DNA from: Paracoccaceae bacterium
Lineage (GTDB): Bacteria; Pseudomonadota; Alphaproteobacteria; Rhodobacterales; Rhodobacteraceae
NCBI GenBank assembly: GCA_007126375.1
Contig: SLBI01000199.1
Location: forward strand, 1 to 40,213
Reading direction: 5' to 3'
DNA: 40,213 nt
In this document: piece by piece, positions 1 through 8,471 of the stretch
How the letters are laid out: the number at the start of each line of letters is the position of its first letter
Position numbering within the stretch: the stretch's first letter is position 1
The notes under the pieces: model-generated
Database searches by the model: none
What the model saw: the letters and a program-made list of their open reading frames with translations, nothing else
Told to the model about the DNA's origin: nothing
Program-made: the position numbers and the translations under genes

Positions 1-1103
1 CCGGCCTTGCCGCGGCGCGCCGGCTGGTGATCAAGATCGGCTCGGCACTGCTGGTCGAGGGCCGTTCGGGCCGGCTGCGCGAAGATTGGCTCGCGGCGCT
101 GGCCGGCGATGTCGCTGCGGCGCGGGCGCGCGGGAGCGATGTGATCCTCGTCTCCTCCGGTTCGATCGCACTGGGCCGCGGCGTTCTCGGCCTCGCCGCG
201 CCAGCGATCGCGCTGGAGCAGAGCCAGGCCGCAGCTGCGGTAGGGCAGATCCGGCTTGCCCGCGCCTATGAGGCGGCGCTGGCCCCCCACGGCATCACCG
301 CCGCGCAGGTGCTGGTGACGCTGGAGGACACTGCCGACCGTCGCCGCTATCTCAACACCCGGGCGACGCTGGCGACGCTGCTCGGTCTCGGCGTCGTGCC
401 CATCGTCAACGAGAATGACACCGTCGCCACCGACGAGATCCGCTATGGCGACAACGATCGGCTGGCGGCGCAGGTGGCGGTGACCGTGGGCGCCGACCTC
501 CTCGTGCTGCTGTCGGATGTCGACGGACTCTATACCGGCAATCCGCAGATCGATCCCGGGGCACGGCGGCTGGAGGTGGTGGCGCGGGTCACCCCGGCGA
601 TCGAGGCGATGGCGGGCGATCCGGTCTCCGGCGTCTCGAGGGGCGGGATGAAGACCAAGATCATGGCGGCCAAGACGGCCACCGCTGCCGGCTGCGCGAT
701 GGTGATCGCGGCCGGCGCCGTGGCGCATCCGCTGGCGGCGCTGGCGGCGGGCGGGGCGGCGACATGGTTCGCGCCGCAAGGCGATCCGCAAGCCGCCCGC
801 AAGCGCTGGATCGCGGCGATGAAGGAGAAGGGCAGGATCACGGTGGACGCCGGCGCGACGCGCGCGCTGGGCACGGGCAAGTCGCTGCTGCCGGCAGGGG
901 TGACGGCGGTCACGGGCGGGTTCGGGCGCGGCGACCCGGTGGCGATCTGCGGGCCGGACGGCGGGCGTCTCGGCATCGGCCTGGTGCGCTATACCGCCGA
1001 GGAGGCGGCCGCCATCGCCGGGCGGCGTTCGGGTGACATCGCCGACATTCTCGGCTATCCGGGCCGGGCGGCGCTGATCCACAGGGACGACATGGTGCTA
1101 TGA
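1..1103 (+). CDS. proB: Glutamate 5-kinase, 5'-truncated by window edge
   Basis: This enzyme phosphorylates L-glutamate with ATP, the first step of cytosolic proline synthesis. The frame is open to the left edge. The GTG at 27 lies inside the conserved start [12 protein letters not shown], so the true start is a few codons outside the window. An amino-acid kinase domain covers about residues 1-250 of the visible part, with IKIGSALL, the SSGSIALGR loop, [19 protein letters not shown] and [13 protein letters not shown]-terminal PUA domain covers about residues 270-350, so this is the long PUA-containing type. The stop overlaps the proA start as ATGA, which indicates translational coupling. In related genomes obgE often lies upstream, but that is outside the view. 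Identity is very secure. Confidence 0.97.
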   Translation, partial: GLAAARRLVIKIGSALLVEGRSGRLREDWLAALAGDVAAARARGSDVILVSSGSIALGRGVLGLAAPAIALEQSQAAAAVGQIRLARAYEAALAPHGITAAQVLVTLEDTADRRRYLNTRATLATLLGLGVVPIVNENDTVATDEIRYGDNDRLAAQVAVTVGADLLVLLSDVDGLYTGNPQIDPGARRLEVVARVTPAIEAMAGDPVSGVSRGGMKTKIMAAKTATAAGCAMVIAAGAVAHPLAALAAGGAATWFAPQGDPQAARKRWIAAMKEKGRITVDAGATRALGTGKSLLPAGVTAVTGGFGRGDPVAICGPDGGRLGIGLVRYTAEEAAAIAGRRSGDIADILGYPGRAALIHRDDMVL

Positions 1104-2365
1104 AGGATTTTGCGGACATCCCCGGCATGATGGATGATATCGGCCGGCGCGCCCGCGCTGCCGCATCCGAGTTGGCCTGCGCAGCCCCCGAGGCCAGGCG
1201 GGAAGCGCTGACCTCCGCCGCCGAAGCGCTGCTGGCGGCCGAGACCGAGGTGTTGACCGCGAACGGCCACGACATGGCGCACGGTCAGGAAAAGGGGCTG
1301 AGCCCGGCCCTTCTGGACCGGCTGATGCTGGACGGCGCGCGGATCGCGGCCATGGCCGCGGGGCTGCGGGCGGTGGCGGCGCAGGCCGATCCGGTGGGGC
1401 AGGTGATCGCCGACTGGGACATGCCCTCGGGGCTGAACATCCGCCGGGTGCGCACGCCGCTGGGCGTCGTCGGCGTGATCTTCGAGAGCCGGCCGAACGT
1501 GACCGCGGATGCCGGTGCGCTGTGCCTGAAGGCCGGCAATGCCGCAATCCTGCGCGCCGGGTCCGAGAGCTTCCATTCTGCCCGCGCGATCCATGCCTGC
1601 CTCGCGGCAGGGCTGCACGCGGCCGGGTTGCCGGGGGATGCGGTGCAACTCGTGCCGACCCGCGACCGCGCCGCGGTGGCCGAGATGCTGCGCATGGTCG
1701 CGCATATCGACGTGATCGTGCCGCGCGGCGGCAAGGGCCTTGTCGGTCTGGTGCAGGCCGAGGCGCGCGTGCCGGTCTTCGCCCATCTCGAAGGCATCTG
1801 CCATGTCTATGTCGATGCCGCCGCCGATGCCGGAAAGGCACGGGCGGTGGTGCTGAACGCCAAGACCCGCCGTACCGGCATCTGCGGAGCCGCCGAATGC
1901 CTTCTGCTGCACCGCGACATCGCGGCGGGCCTCGGCGCGCAGATCATTGCCGATCTGGTCGCGGCCGGGGTAGAGGTGCGGGCCGGTGCGGGGCTGCAGC
2001 ATCTGCCCGGCGTGGTGCCGGCCGCGGCAGAGGATTTCGGGCGCGAGTTCCTCGCCCCGATCATCGCCGCGGCGGTGGTCGAGGATGTGGACGGCGCCAT
2101 CGCGCATATCCGCCGCCATGGCTCCAGCCACACCGAGGCGATCCTGACCGAGGACGATGCGGCGGCGGATCGGTTCTTCGCCCGGCTGGACAGCGCCATC
2201 CTGATGCGCAATGCCTCCACCCAGTTCGCCGACGGTGGAGAGTTCGGCATGGGTGCCGAGATCGGCATCGCCACCGGCAAGCTGCACGCCCGCGGGCCGG
2301 TGGGCGCCGAACAGCTCACCTCCTTCAAGTATCTGGTCACGGGCGACGGCACCCTGCGCCGTTGA
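1100..2365 (+). CDS. proA: Gamma-glutamyl phosphate reductase
   Basis: ProA reduces gamma-glutamyl phosphate to glutamate semialdehyde with NADPH, the second step of proline synthesis, and channels the unstable product of ProB. The protein has 421 residues, the usual length, and an aldehyde-dehydrogenase fold. Visible landmarks are [20 protein letters not shown] (residues 116-135), VPRGGKGLV near 208-215, and the catalytic segment [14 protein letters not shown] with Cys262 as the expected nucleophile. The ATG at 1100 overlaps the proB stop by four bases. The gene ends facing the bactofilin operon, and the hairpin at 2471-2497 separates the two units. Confidence 0.97.
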   Translation: MKDFADIPGMMDDIGRRARAAASELACAAPEARREALTSAAEALLAAETEVLTANGHDMAHGQEKGLSPALLDRLMLDGARIAAMAAGLRAVAAQADPVGQVIADWDMPSGLNIRRVRTPLGVVGVIFESRPNVTADAGALCLKAGNAAILRAGSESFHSARAIHACLAAGLHAAGLPGDAVQLVPTRDRAAVAEMLRMVAHIDVIVPRGGKGLVGLVQAEARVPVFAHLEGICHVYVDAAADAGKARAVVLNAKTRRTGICGAAECLLLHRDIAAGLGAQIIADLVAAGVEVRAGAGLQHLPGVVPAAAEDFGREFLAPIIAAAVVEDVDGAIAHIRRHGSSHTEAILTEDDAAADRFFARLDSAILMRNASTQFADGGEFGMGAEIGIATGKLHARGPVGAEQLTSFKYLVTGDGTLRR

Positions 2366-2470
2366 ACCCGCACGCCGAGCCGCCTGCCTCCGTCCGGGCA
2401 GCGGGGGCGTCCCGCTACCGCAATCCGTCGGCCGCCCGGACCGGATCCTCGTGACACGCGGGCAGGCGCC

Positions 2471-2497
2471 AGAACAAAGGGGCCCGCAATGGGCCCC
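2471..2497 (-). terminator. Rho-independent terminator of the bactofilin/M23 operon
   Basis: GGGGCCC at 2479-2485 pairs with GGGCCCC at 2491-2497 around a five-base loop. Read on the minus strand, the hairpin is followed by TTTGTTCT, a short T-rich tail. It begins 27 bases after the bactofilin stop. On the plus strand the tail is not T-rich, so it fits the minus-strand operon better than proA. Confidence 0.7.
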
Positions 2498-2524
2498 TGC
2501 TGGATTCGCACGCCGTGGCTGCGG

Positions 2525-3076
2525 TCAGCCGGTCTCGGCGGCCCGGGCGGGGGTGGCCGGCTTGCCCTGCGGCTGCGGCTGCGATTGCGCGGCGGGGCGG
2601 GGCGCGGCGGTCTGTGCCGGTTGCGCCTTGTTGCCGCCGATCGGATCGTCCTGACGCTGCACGGAGCCCTCGAAATGGGCGCCCGATTCGATGGCGATGG
2701 TCTTGTGGATGATGTCGCCCTCGACCCGAGCCGACGACGACAGCCGCACCTTCAGCCCGCGCACGCGCCCGACGATACGGCCGTTGATGACGACATCGTC
2801 GGCGACGACCTCGCCGCGGATCGTGGCGCCTTCACCGACCGTCAGCAGATGCGCACGGATATCGCCCTCGACCGTTCCCTCCACCACGATGTCGCCGGTG
2901 GTGCGGAGGTTGCCGGTGATGGTGAGGTCAGCGGAGAGCACCGAGGCGGGCGGCTTCGATTTCGCCGCGCCGGCCCCTTCGTTCGTCGGCCGGCCGGCCA
3001 TCGGTTCCACCGTACGCGGCGCTTCGTCCTCGGGCTTCCGCTGGGCCGGCTCGTTGATCCTGCTCTTAGAAAACAT
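2525..3076 (-). CDS. Bactofilin family cytoskeletal protein
   Basis: Bactofilins are beta-helical proteins that polymerise into nucleotide-free filaments or patches at the membrane and recruit cell-wall enzymes. The 183-residue protein has a disordered charged N-terminus (1-45), a bactofilin (DUF583) core at about 46-145 with repeating short turns such as SADLTITGNLRTTGDIVVEG and VVADDVVINGRIVGRVRG, and a Pro/Ala/Gln-rich tail. The ATG at 3076 lies inside the end of the upstream M23 peptidase gene, an 11-base overlap, so both are made from one transcript. Bactofilin next to an M23 peptidase is a recognised pair in alphaproteobacteria (BacA/LmdC in stalked budding bacteria), so a local wall-remodelling role is inferred. 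Confidence 0.9.
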   Translation of the reverse strand: MFSKSRINEPAQRKPEDEAPRTVEPMAGRPTNEGAGAAKSKPPASVLSADLTITGNLRTTGDIVVEGTVEGDIRAHLLTVGEGATIRGEVVADDVVINGRIVGRVRGLKVRLSSSARVEGDIIHKTIAIESGAHFEGSVQRQDDPIGGNKAQPAQTAAPRPAAQSQPQPQGKPATPARAAETG

Positions 3077-4466
3077 TTCTGGCAGCCCTTATGTAGGTCA
3101 TGGGGTTTACGGGATTGCCGCCCAGCCGGACCTCATAGTGGAGGTGAACGCCGGTGGACCGCCCTGTGGTTCCCATACCACCGATCCGCTCGCCACGCGA
3201 GACCCTTTGCCCCTCGCGCACGTTCAACGAGGAGAGATGCGCATAGAGCGTCTCGATCCCGAAGGCATGGCGGATGATCACCGTGTTGCCGTAGCCGCCA
3301 TACCAGCCGGCCTTGGTCACCACTCCTTCCGAGGTGGCATGGATGGCCGTGCCGCGCGGTCCCGCGAAATCGACTCCGTTGTGCATCCGCGTGCGCCCGG
3401 TCTTGGGATCGCGCCGGTTGCCGAAGCCCGAAGTGAAGCGGACATTGGAATGCACCGGCTGGGCGAAGGGGGCCCGCTCGGCGGCGATGCGGAACAGGTT
3501 TATGCGGTCGAGGCCGGCGAGGATCTCGTTGGCGCGGCTCTCCACCGGATCGGCGTCGAGCGTGCCGCGGGTTGAGATGCCGATCGGGCGCAACCTGTCC
3601 TCGGGGCGGGCATAGGCGTTGCGCACCTGCTCGAGGATGCGGTCGGGCGGCAGGCCGGCATCGCGGAACATCCGCTCCAGCGGTGTCATCGAAACGTTCA
3701 CCGCCTCCTCCAGTCGGGCGAAGACGAGTTCGTTGCGCTCCTCCGCCAGCCGCGCCTCGAGGGCCAGATGCTCGACCTCGCGCCGTGCCTGTTCGGCGGC
3801 CATGGCGATGCCGTCGCGCTGTTGCGCGGTCTCTTCCAGTGCGGCGATCAGGAAGCCGAGCGCATCCTCCATGTCGGCGGTCCGCAGGGCCTCGCCATGC
3901 CCCTCGGCGCGCTCGGCGGCGGCGACCGTCTCGGCCAGTTCGCGCCGTGCGGCGTCGCGTTCGGCGACGGTGCGGCGCAGCGTGGTCTGGATCACCGTGA
4001 TGCCGGTTTCCATTTCCTTGCGGCGTTCTTCCGAGGCGAGCAATGCCGACTGCATTTCCGACACCTTGTCCAGCGCGAGGGCGAACCGCTCCTGCGCCGC
4101 CAGCGCCTCTTCGGCGCGACGGTCGCGCTCCGCCGCCATGGCGTTGAGCCGCTCTTCGTAGAGCGCGAGGTCGCGCTGCGCCTGATCGCGCAGGCTGCCG
4201 GCGCCGATGCTGTCCATCAGGAAGACCGCGCTGATCACGATGGTCCAGCCCAGCACCAGCACCGTGCCGCTTGCGGCGGCCAATTGGCTCAGCGGTGTCA
4301 GTCGGATGTAACGTGTCTCGGCGCCCGAACGCAGAAACAGCCGCTTTTCGGGAATGCGGCGCTCAAGGGCCGCTTCCGCATGCTCGATCAGTCTTCGCAA
4401 TGCTCCGTCCCGTTCCGTGCCTCTGATAGGCCCGCCCGTTGTCCGGACGATGCCAGCCCCCGACAA
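3066..4466 (-). CDS. Membrane-anchored M23 (LytM) murein endopeptidase
   Basis: This is a zinc endopeptidase expected to cut peptidoglycan cross-links in the periplasm. As drawn (466 residues) it has a basic cytoplasmic stretch (1-60), one membrane segment at about 63-84 (TVLVLGWTIVISAVFLM), a long Glu/Arg/Ala-rich coiled coil at about 92-250, and a C-terminal LytM domain. The zinc and catalytic motifs are intact: HNGVD (His362, Asp366), YAH (His410) and HLHYE (His441, His443), so it looks active rather than a regulatory EnvC/NlpD-like form. The start is uncertain. The TTG at 4466 has no clear ribosome site, and a TTG about 22 codons further in is an alternative that keeps the membrane segment. 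It overlaps the bactofilin gene and resembles the bactofilin partner LmdC. Confidence 0.88.
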   Translation of the reverse strand: MSGAGIVRTTGGPIRGTERDGALRRLIEHAEAALERRIPEKRLFLRSGAETRYIRLTPLSQLAAASGTVLVLGWTIVISAVFLMDSIGAGSLRDQAQRDLALYEERLNAMAAERDRRAEEALAAQERFALALDKVSEMQSALLASEERRKEMETGITVIQTTLRRTVAERDAARRELAETVAAAERAEGHGEALRTADMEDALGFLIAALEETAQQRDGIAMAAEQARREVEHLALEARLAEERNELVFARLEEAVNVSMTPLERMFRDAGLPPDRILEQVRNAYARPEDRLRPIGISTRGTLDADPVESRANEILAGLDRINLFRIAAERAPFAQPVHSNVRFTSGFGNRRDPKTGRTRMHNGVDFAGPRGTAIHATSEGVVTKAGWYGGYGNTVIIRHAFGIETLYAHLSSLNVREGQRVSRGERIGGMGTTGRSTGVHLHYEVRLGGNPVNPMTYIRAARNVF

Positions 4467-4558
4467 CGGTCTAGGCGAGGCGGGAACTGCGGCGCAACCC
4501 TGCCGCGCGAGCCGGGCGGATTGGCGCCCGGATCGACGGCAAATGGGCGGATTCCCGC

Positions 4559-4649
4559 CGATCGTCGCGCCATCCGCGCAAACTCATGCCGGTGCGGCGA
4601 TCGTCGCGCCACATCGTCGGGAAATCCATCCGGCCCGGATCCGGGCCGG
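4559..4649. repeat. Direct repeat pair and 20-bp perfect palindrome
   Basis: The 207-base spacer between the M23 start and the bcp stop contains CGATCGTCGCGCCA twice (4559-4572 and 4598-4611, 39 bases apart) and a perfect palindrome CCGGCCCGGATCCGGGCCGG at 4630-4649. The palindrome lies 24 bases downstream of the bcp stop on the minus strand and could form a terminator stem, but no T-tract follows. The direct repeats lie about 90-145 bases upstream of the M23 start and could be a regulatory site. No gene was found in this spacer. Confidence 0.55.
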
Positions 4650-4673
4650 GGACGCTTCGAGAAGGATGGCCGG

Positions 4674-5135
4674 TCACAGGCCGCGCACGGCGTCGAGCAC
4701 CTCCTCGACATGGCCGGGAACCTTGACCTTGGGCCAGATCCGCGCGATCCGGCCCGCGCCGTCGATCAGGAAGGTGGTGCGCTCGATGCCCATGTATTTC
4801 TTGCCGTACATGCTCTTTTCGGTCCAGACGCCATAGCGTTCGCAGACATCCGAGGCTTCGTCGGAGCCGAGGATCACCCCGAGGTCGTGCTTCTTCACGA
4901 ACTTGTCGTGGCTGGCGACGCTGTCCTTGGAGATGCCCACCACCACCGCGCCGGCGGCGGCGAAGGCGTCGGCATGTTCGGTGAAGCCGAGCGCCTCCTT
5001 GGTGCAGCCCGAAGTGTCGTCCTTGGGATAGAAGAACAGCACCACCTTCTGCGGGCGCAGGGACGAGAGGGTGACGTCGCCACCGCCGTCACGGGGCAGG
5101 GTGAAATCGGGGGCGCTGTCGCCGGTGTCAGGCAT
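4674..5135 (-). CDS. bcp: Thioredoxin-fold peroxiredoxin, Bcp/PrxQ type
   Basis: Bcp/PrxQ reduces hydrogen peroxide and organic hydroperoxides in the cytosol at the expense of thioredoxin or another thiol. The 153-residue protein starts at the ATG at 5135, with GAGGAG seven bases upstream; an earlier in-frame start would add only seven unlikely residues. The peroxidatic cysteine is Cys44 in YPKDDTSGCTKEA. The resolving cysteine that E. coli Bcp has five residues later is leucine here (Leu49). The only other cysteine is Cys98 (SDVCERYGVW), a position also occupied in E. coli Bcp. A 1-Cys mechanism or an external thiol partner is therefore likely. It lies 93 bases after ssb on the same strand. 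Confidence 0.93.
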   Translation of the reverse strand: MPDTGDSAPDFTLPRDGGGDVTLSSLRPQKVVLFFYPKDDTSGCTKEALGFTEHADAFAAAGAVVVGISKDSVASHDKFVKKHDLGVILGSDEASDVCERYGVWTEKSMYGKKYMGIERTTFLIDGAGRIARIWPKVKVPGHVEEVLDAVRGL

Positions 5136-5228
5136 GGAATTCTCCTCGCATTGCATGGAAACCGGCGCCGCCGCGCCGAAAAAGGTTCTAGCAGCCGGCG
5201 CGCCCGTGGCGAGGGGCGCCGGGCCGGA

Positions 5229-5717
5229 TCAGAAGGGGATTTCGTCGTCCAGGTCGCTGCCCGCGCCCATACCGCCGGCGCTGCCGCCACGGGCGGAGCC
5301 GCGGTCGCTGCCATGGTCATCGCCGCGGTCGTAGCCCCCGCCTCCGCCACCGCCACCGCCTTCGGCGCGACTGTCGAGCAGGGTCAGTTCGCCCCGATAG
5401 GGGCGCAGCACCACCTCGGTGCTGTAGCGGTCCTGCCCGGACTGGTCCTGCCACTTGCGGGTTTCCAGCTGACCCTCGATGTAGACCTTGGAGCCCTTGC
5501 GCAGATACTGCTCGGCGATGCGCGCCAGCGGCTCGGCGAAGATTGCCACCGAATGCCACTCGGTCTTCTCGCGCCGCTCCCCGGTGTTGCGGTCGCGCCA
5601 GTTTTCCGAGGTGGCGATGCGCAGGTTGCACACCTTGCCGCCGTTCTGAAACGTGCGGACTTCGGGATCCCGGCCGAGATTGCCGACCAGGATGACCTTG
5701 TTCACCGACCCCGCCAT
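5229..5717 (-). CDS. ssb: Single-stranded DNA-binding protein
   Basis: SSB coats single-stranded DNA during replication, recombination and repair and recruits partners through its C-terminal tip. The 162-residue protein has an OB fold at about 1-112 ([62 protein letters not shown]), a glycine-rich linker with a run of nine glycines, and the canonical acidic tip DLDDEIPF. The start at 5717 is supported by GGAG nine bases upstream; the longer frame to 5831 adds non-conserved sequence. The gene diverges from the lytic transglycosylase gene. Confidence 0.97.
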   Translation of the reverse strand: MAGSVNKVILVGNLGRDPEVRTFQNGGKVCNLRIATSENWRDRNTGERREKTEWHSVAIFAEPLARIAEQYLRKGSKVYIEGQLETRKWQDQSGQDRYSTEVVLRPYRGELTLLDSRAEGGGGGGGGGYDRGDDHGSDRGSARGGSAGGMGAGSDLDDEIPF

Positions 5718-5856
5718 GCTGCACTCCGATTCTGTTCCATTGGCTCTCATGGTTACACCAGCCGGCGGGCCGGCATGAAGCCCCGATGCGCGGACTGGCC
5801 GGCGGCGGCGTTCTGCGCTAATCCTCGTCACGTCGGTGCAGCGGACGGAGGGGACT

Positions 5857-6450
5857 ATGGGCAGGATCGCCGGTGGCGTGCTGGCCCTGCTGACGGTGAT
5901 CGGTGGGCATGCCCCGGTAGCCGCGCAGGGGCTCGACCGCTCTGCCTCCAGCCAGTCCGTCGCACAGGCCCGCGCGGCACAGATGCGGCTGCTGGATGGC
6001 CGGCTGGCGCAGCAGTATTCCCACTCTGCCCGGCTGCTGCCGCGGCGCGAGGCCGATGCGGCAATTCCCGCCTGGCGCGGCAGCTATCGCGGCCCGCATC
6101 TGCAGACGGCGCGGGAGGCGGCCCGCCGTCACGGCATACCCGAGGATCTGTTCCTGCGCCTCGTTCAGCGCGAATCCGGCTGGAACCCGCAGGCGGTGTC
6201 GGCGAAGGGTGCCACCGGCCTCGCCCAGCTGATGCCTGCAACCGCGGCGCTGCTGCGGGTGGCGATCGACGCGCCCGACCAGAATCTCGACGGCGGCGCG
6301 CGCTATCTGCGGATGATGCATGACCGTTTCGGCAGCTGGCGTCTGGCGCTCGCGGCCTACAACGCCGGCCCGGAGGCGGTGGCACTGCATGGCGGGGTGC
6401 CGCCCTTCCCCGAGACGCAGGCCTACATCCGCGCGATCCTCGGGCGCTGA
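5857..6450 (+). CDS. Secreted lytic transglycosylase (SLT domain)
   Basis: This enzyme is expected to cleave the MurNAc-GlcNAc bond of peptidoglycan in the periplasm. The 197-residue protein begins with a signal peptide ([19 protein letters not shown], cleavage near residue 25). A goose-lysozyme-like SLT domain covers about 80-180. It includes [15 protein letters not shown] with the catalytic Glu106, [15 protein letters not shown] (117-130) and [13 protein letters not shown] (163-175). The ATG at 5857 follows GGAGGGG by four bases, which decides the start over the GTG at 5836. The last base is only five bases from the leuD-like stop on the other strand, so no separate terminator fits between the two genes. 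Confidence 0.93.
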   Translation: MGRIAGGVLALLTVIGGHAPVAAQGLDRSASSQSVAQARAAQMRLLDGRLAQQYSHSARLLPRREADAAIPAWRGSYRGPHLQTAREAARRHGIPEDLFLRLVQRESGWNPQAVSAKGATGLAQLMPATAALLRVAIDAPDQNLDGGARYLRMMHDRFGSWRLALAAYNAGPEAVALHGGVPPFPETQAYIRAILGR

Positions 6451-6455
6451 GGCGC

Positions 6456-7064
6456 TCAGCCCGCCGCGCGTGGCCAGGCCCAGGGGGCGTCGCGCCGGCG
6501 CGCCGCGGCAAAGGCGTCGATGGCCTCGGCATGGGCGGCGGTCAGGTCGATGTCGTCCCAGCCGTTGATCAGCTTCAGCCGCCAGACCGGATCCAGCGCG
6601 AAGGCGATGTCGTCGCCGCAGCCGGCGATGGTGCCGGTCTCCAGATCGACGGTCAGCCGGCAGGGGGCCGCAGCGAGCAGCCGCTCGGCTTCCGCCTCGG
6701 TCACGCGCGCGGGCAGCAGGCCGTTGCCGACGCAGTTGGCCCCGAAGATGTCGCCGAAACTGGGCGCGGCCACCACACGGAACCCGGCATCGGCCAGCGC
6801 ATAGACCGCCGCCTCGCGCGACGAGCCGCCACCGAAGTTGCGCCGCGCGATCAGGATCGAGGCGCCGGCCGCCTCGGGCTTGTTCAGTGGAAAGTCGGTG
6901 TCGGGTCTGCCTGCGGCATCCATGCGCAGGTCGTGCAGCAGGAATCCGCCGTATCCGGCGGAGCGCGGCGCCGACATGAAGCGCGCCGGGATCAGCTGGT
7001 CGGTGTCGATCCCCTCGCGCGGCAGCCCCACCGCCAGCCCCTGGTGCCGCGTCCAGCCGGCCAT
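6456..7064 (-). CDS. LeuD-like small subunit of a hydro-lyase
   Basis: This is the small (swivel-domain) subunit of an aconitase-superfamily hydratase, 202 residues, working with the adjacent LeuC-like subunit. LeuD hallmarks are present: GIDTDQLIPARFM, SILIARRNFGGGSSREAA, SFGDIFGANCVGNGLLP and KLINGWDDIDLT. The segment that in leucine-pathway LeuD usually reads GCGSSREHAPWAL is GGGSSREAAVYAL here, so Cys, His and Pro-Trp are changed near the active site. The start overlaps the leuC-like stop by one base (TGATG). It sits in a GntR-controlled operon divergent from hyuBA and lyase genes, with no leuA or leuB seen, so a catabolic substituted-maleate hydratase (compare dimethylmaleate hydratase DmdB) is more likely than isopropylmalate isomerase. 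Confidence 0.85.
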   Translation of the reverse strand: MAGWTRHQGLAVGLPREGIDTDQLIPARFMSAPRSAGYGGFLLHDLRMDAAGRPDTDFPLNKPEAAGASILIARRNFGGGSSREAAVYALADAGFRVVAAPSFGDIFGANCVGNGLLPARVTEAEAERLLAAAPCRLTVDLETGTIAGCGDDIAFALDPVWRLKLINGWDDIDLTAAHAEAIDAFAAARRRDAPWAWPRAAG

Positions 7065-8464
7065 CACGCGGCCCTCCCCGACAGCAGCGGGCGCACATCG
7101 GTCAGCGTGCCGGTGACCGCCGCGGCGGCGACCATCGCCGGGCTCATCAGATGGGTCCGCGCGCCGGGGCCCTGCCGGCCGCGGAAATTGCGGTTGGTGG
7201 TGGAGGCGCAGCGCTTGCCCGGCGCGACGATGTCGCCGTTCATGCCGACGCACATCGAACAGCCCGCGCCGGCCCATTCCAGCCCGGCTGCGGTGAAGAT
7301 GCGATCCAGCCCCTCCGCCTCGGCCTGCAGCTTCACCAGCCGCGAGCCCGGCGAGACGAGGCCGGGCACCTTCGCCTGCCGCCCCTGAAGCACCGCCGCG
7401 GCGGCGCGCAGATCCTCGATCCGCGCATTGGTGCAGGAGCCGATGAACACCTGATCGACCGGCGTGCCGATCAGCGGCCGGCCGGCGCTCAGGCCCATGT
7501 AGTCCAGCGCCGCGCGGATGCGTTCGGCCGCGGCGCCATCGGCGCGGGCCGGGTCGGGAATGGTGCCGGTGATCGGCAGCGCATCCTCGGGGCTGGTGCC
7601 CCAGGTGACGATCGGGGCGATCTCGGCGGCGTCCAGCACCTCCTCGCGGTCGAATTCCGCGTCCGCGTCGGTGGCGAGCCCCGTCCAGGCTTCGGCGGCG
7701 CTGTCCCAGTCGGCACCGTCGGGGGCGTAGGGCCGGCCCTTCAGCCAGTCCAGCGTCACCGCATCGGGCGCGACCATGCCGCAGCGCGCGCCGCCCTCGA
7801 TCGACAGGTTGCACAGCGTCAGCCGCCCCTCGACCGACAGTGCCCGCACCGCGGCGCCGGCATATTCGATGGCGTGGCCGCGGGCACCGTCCGCGCCCAG
7901 CCGGGCGATCCAGTTCAGCGCGATGTCCTTGGCGCCGACGCCGGGGCCGGTCGCCCCCTCTATCCGCAGGCGCATCCGCTTCGGTTTCTTCTGCCAGGTC
8001 GTCTGCGTCGCGAGCACATGCGCCACCTCGGTCGCGCCAATGCCGAAGGCAAAGGCAGCCAGCGCCCCATGGGTCGAGGTATGGCTGTCGCCGCACACCA
8101 CCAGCAGCCCGGGCAGTGTCAGCCCCTGTTCCGGCCCCGTCACATGCACGATGCCCTGCCGCGGATCGTCCAGTCCGAACAGCCGGAACCGATGCCGCGC
8201 CGCATTCGCCTCCAGCGTCGCCACCATCCGTGCGATCGCTTCGCTCGCCGGTTCGCGCCCCCGCGTCGGCACATAGTGATCAGCCACGCCAAAGGTCAGT
8301 TCGGGGTGCCGCAGCGGCAGACCGCGGGCATCGAGCTTGCCGAAGGCGTGGTGCGAGCCCTCGTGCACGAAATGGCGGTCCACCCAAAGCAGCGTCGCGC
8401 CGTCCTCACGGTCGAGCACGCGATGCGCATCCCAGACCTTGTCGAACAATGCCTGCCCAGTCAC
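7064..8464 (-). CDS. LeuC-like Fe-S large subunit of a hydro-lyase
   Basis: This is the large, 4Fe-4S-bearing subunit of an aconitase-superfamily hydratase, 466 residues, the same length as E. coli LeuC. The cluster ligands are intact: Cys344 in IGSCTNAR, and Cys402 and Cys405 in GCSMC. VCGDSHTSTHGA and IEGGARCGM are also conserved. The substrate segment near the N-terminus, which in true LeuC usually reads VHEVTSPQAF(D/E)GLR, is VHEGSHHAFGKLDAR here (residues 33-47), so specificity has probably moved away from isopropylmalate. The GTG at 8464 is chosen because GAGG lies six bases upstream and it falls seven bases after the gntR stop; the longer frame to 8530 runs into gntR. The likely product is a hydratase for an alkyl-substituted maleate or similar. 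Confidence 0.87.
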   Translation of the reverse strand: MTGQALFDKVWDAHRVLDREDGATLLWVDRHFVHEGSHHAFGKLDARGLPLRHPELTFGVADHYVPTRGREPASEAIARMVATLEANAARHRFRLFGLDDPRQGIVHVTGPEQGLTLPGLLVVCGDSHTSTHGALAAFAFGIGATEVAHVLATQTTWQKKPKRMRLRIEGATGPGVGAKDIALNWIARLGADGARGHAIEYAGAAVRALSVEGRLTLCNLSIEGGARCGMVAPDAVTLDWLKGRPYAPDGADWDSAAEAWTGLATDADAEFDREEVLDAAEIAPIVTWGTSPEDALPITGTIPDPARADGAAAERIRAALDYMGLSAGRPLIGTPVDQVFIGSCTNARIEDLRAAAAVLQGRQAKVPGLVSPGSRLVKLQAEAEGLDRIFTAAGLEWAGAGCSMCVGMNGDIVAPGKRCASTTNRNFRGRQGPGARTHLMSPAMVAAAAVTGTLTDVRPLLSGRAA

Positions 8465-8471
8465 CCTGGCC

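Noticed and set aside
3768-6323. 851-codon open frame on the plus strand across the M23, bcp and ssb genes
   Set aside because: It lies opposite three well-supported minus-strand genes and shows no family motif. Long stop-free antisense frames are expected in DNA of this GC content.
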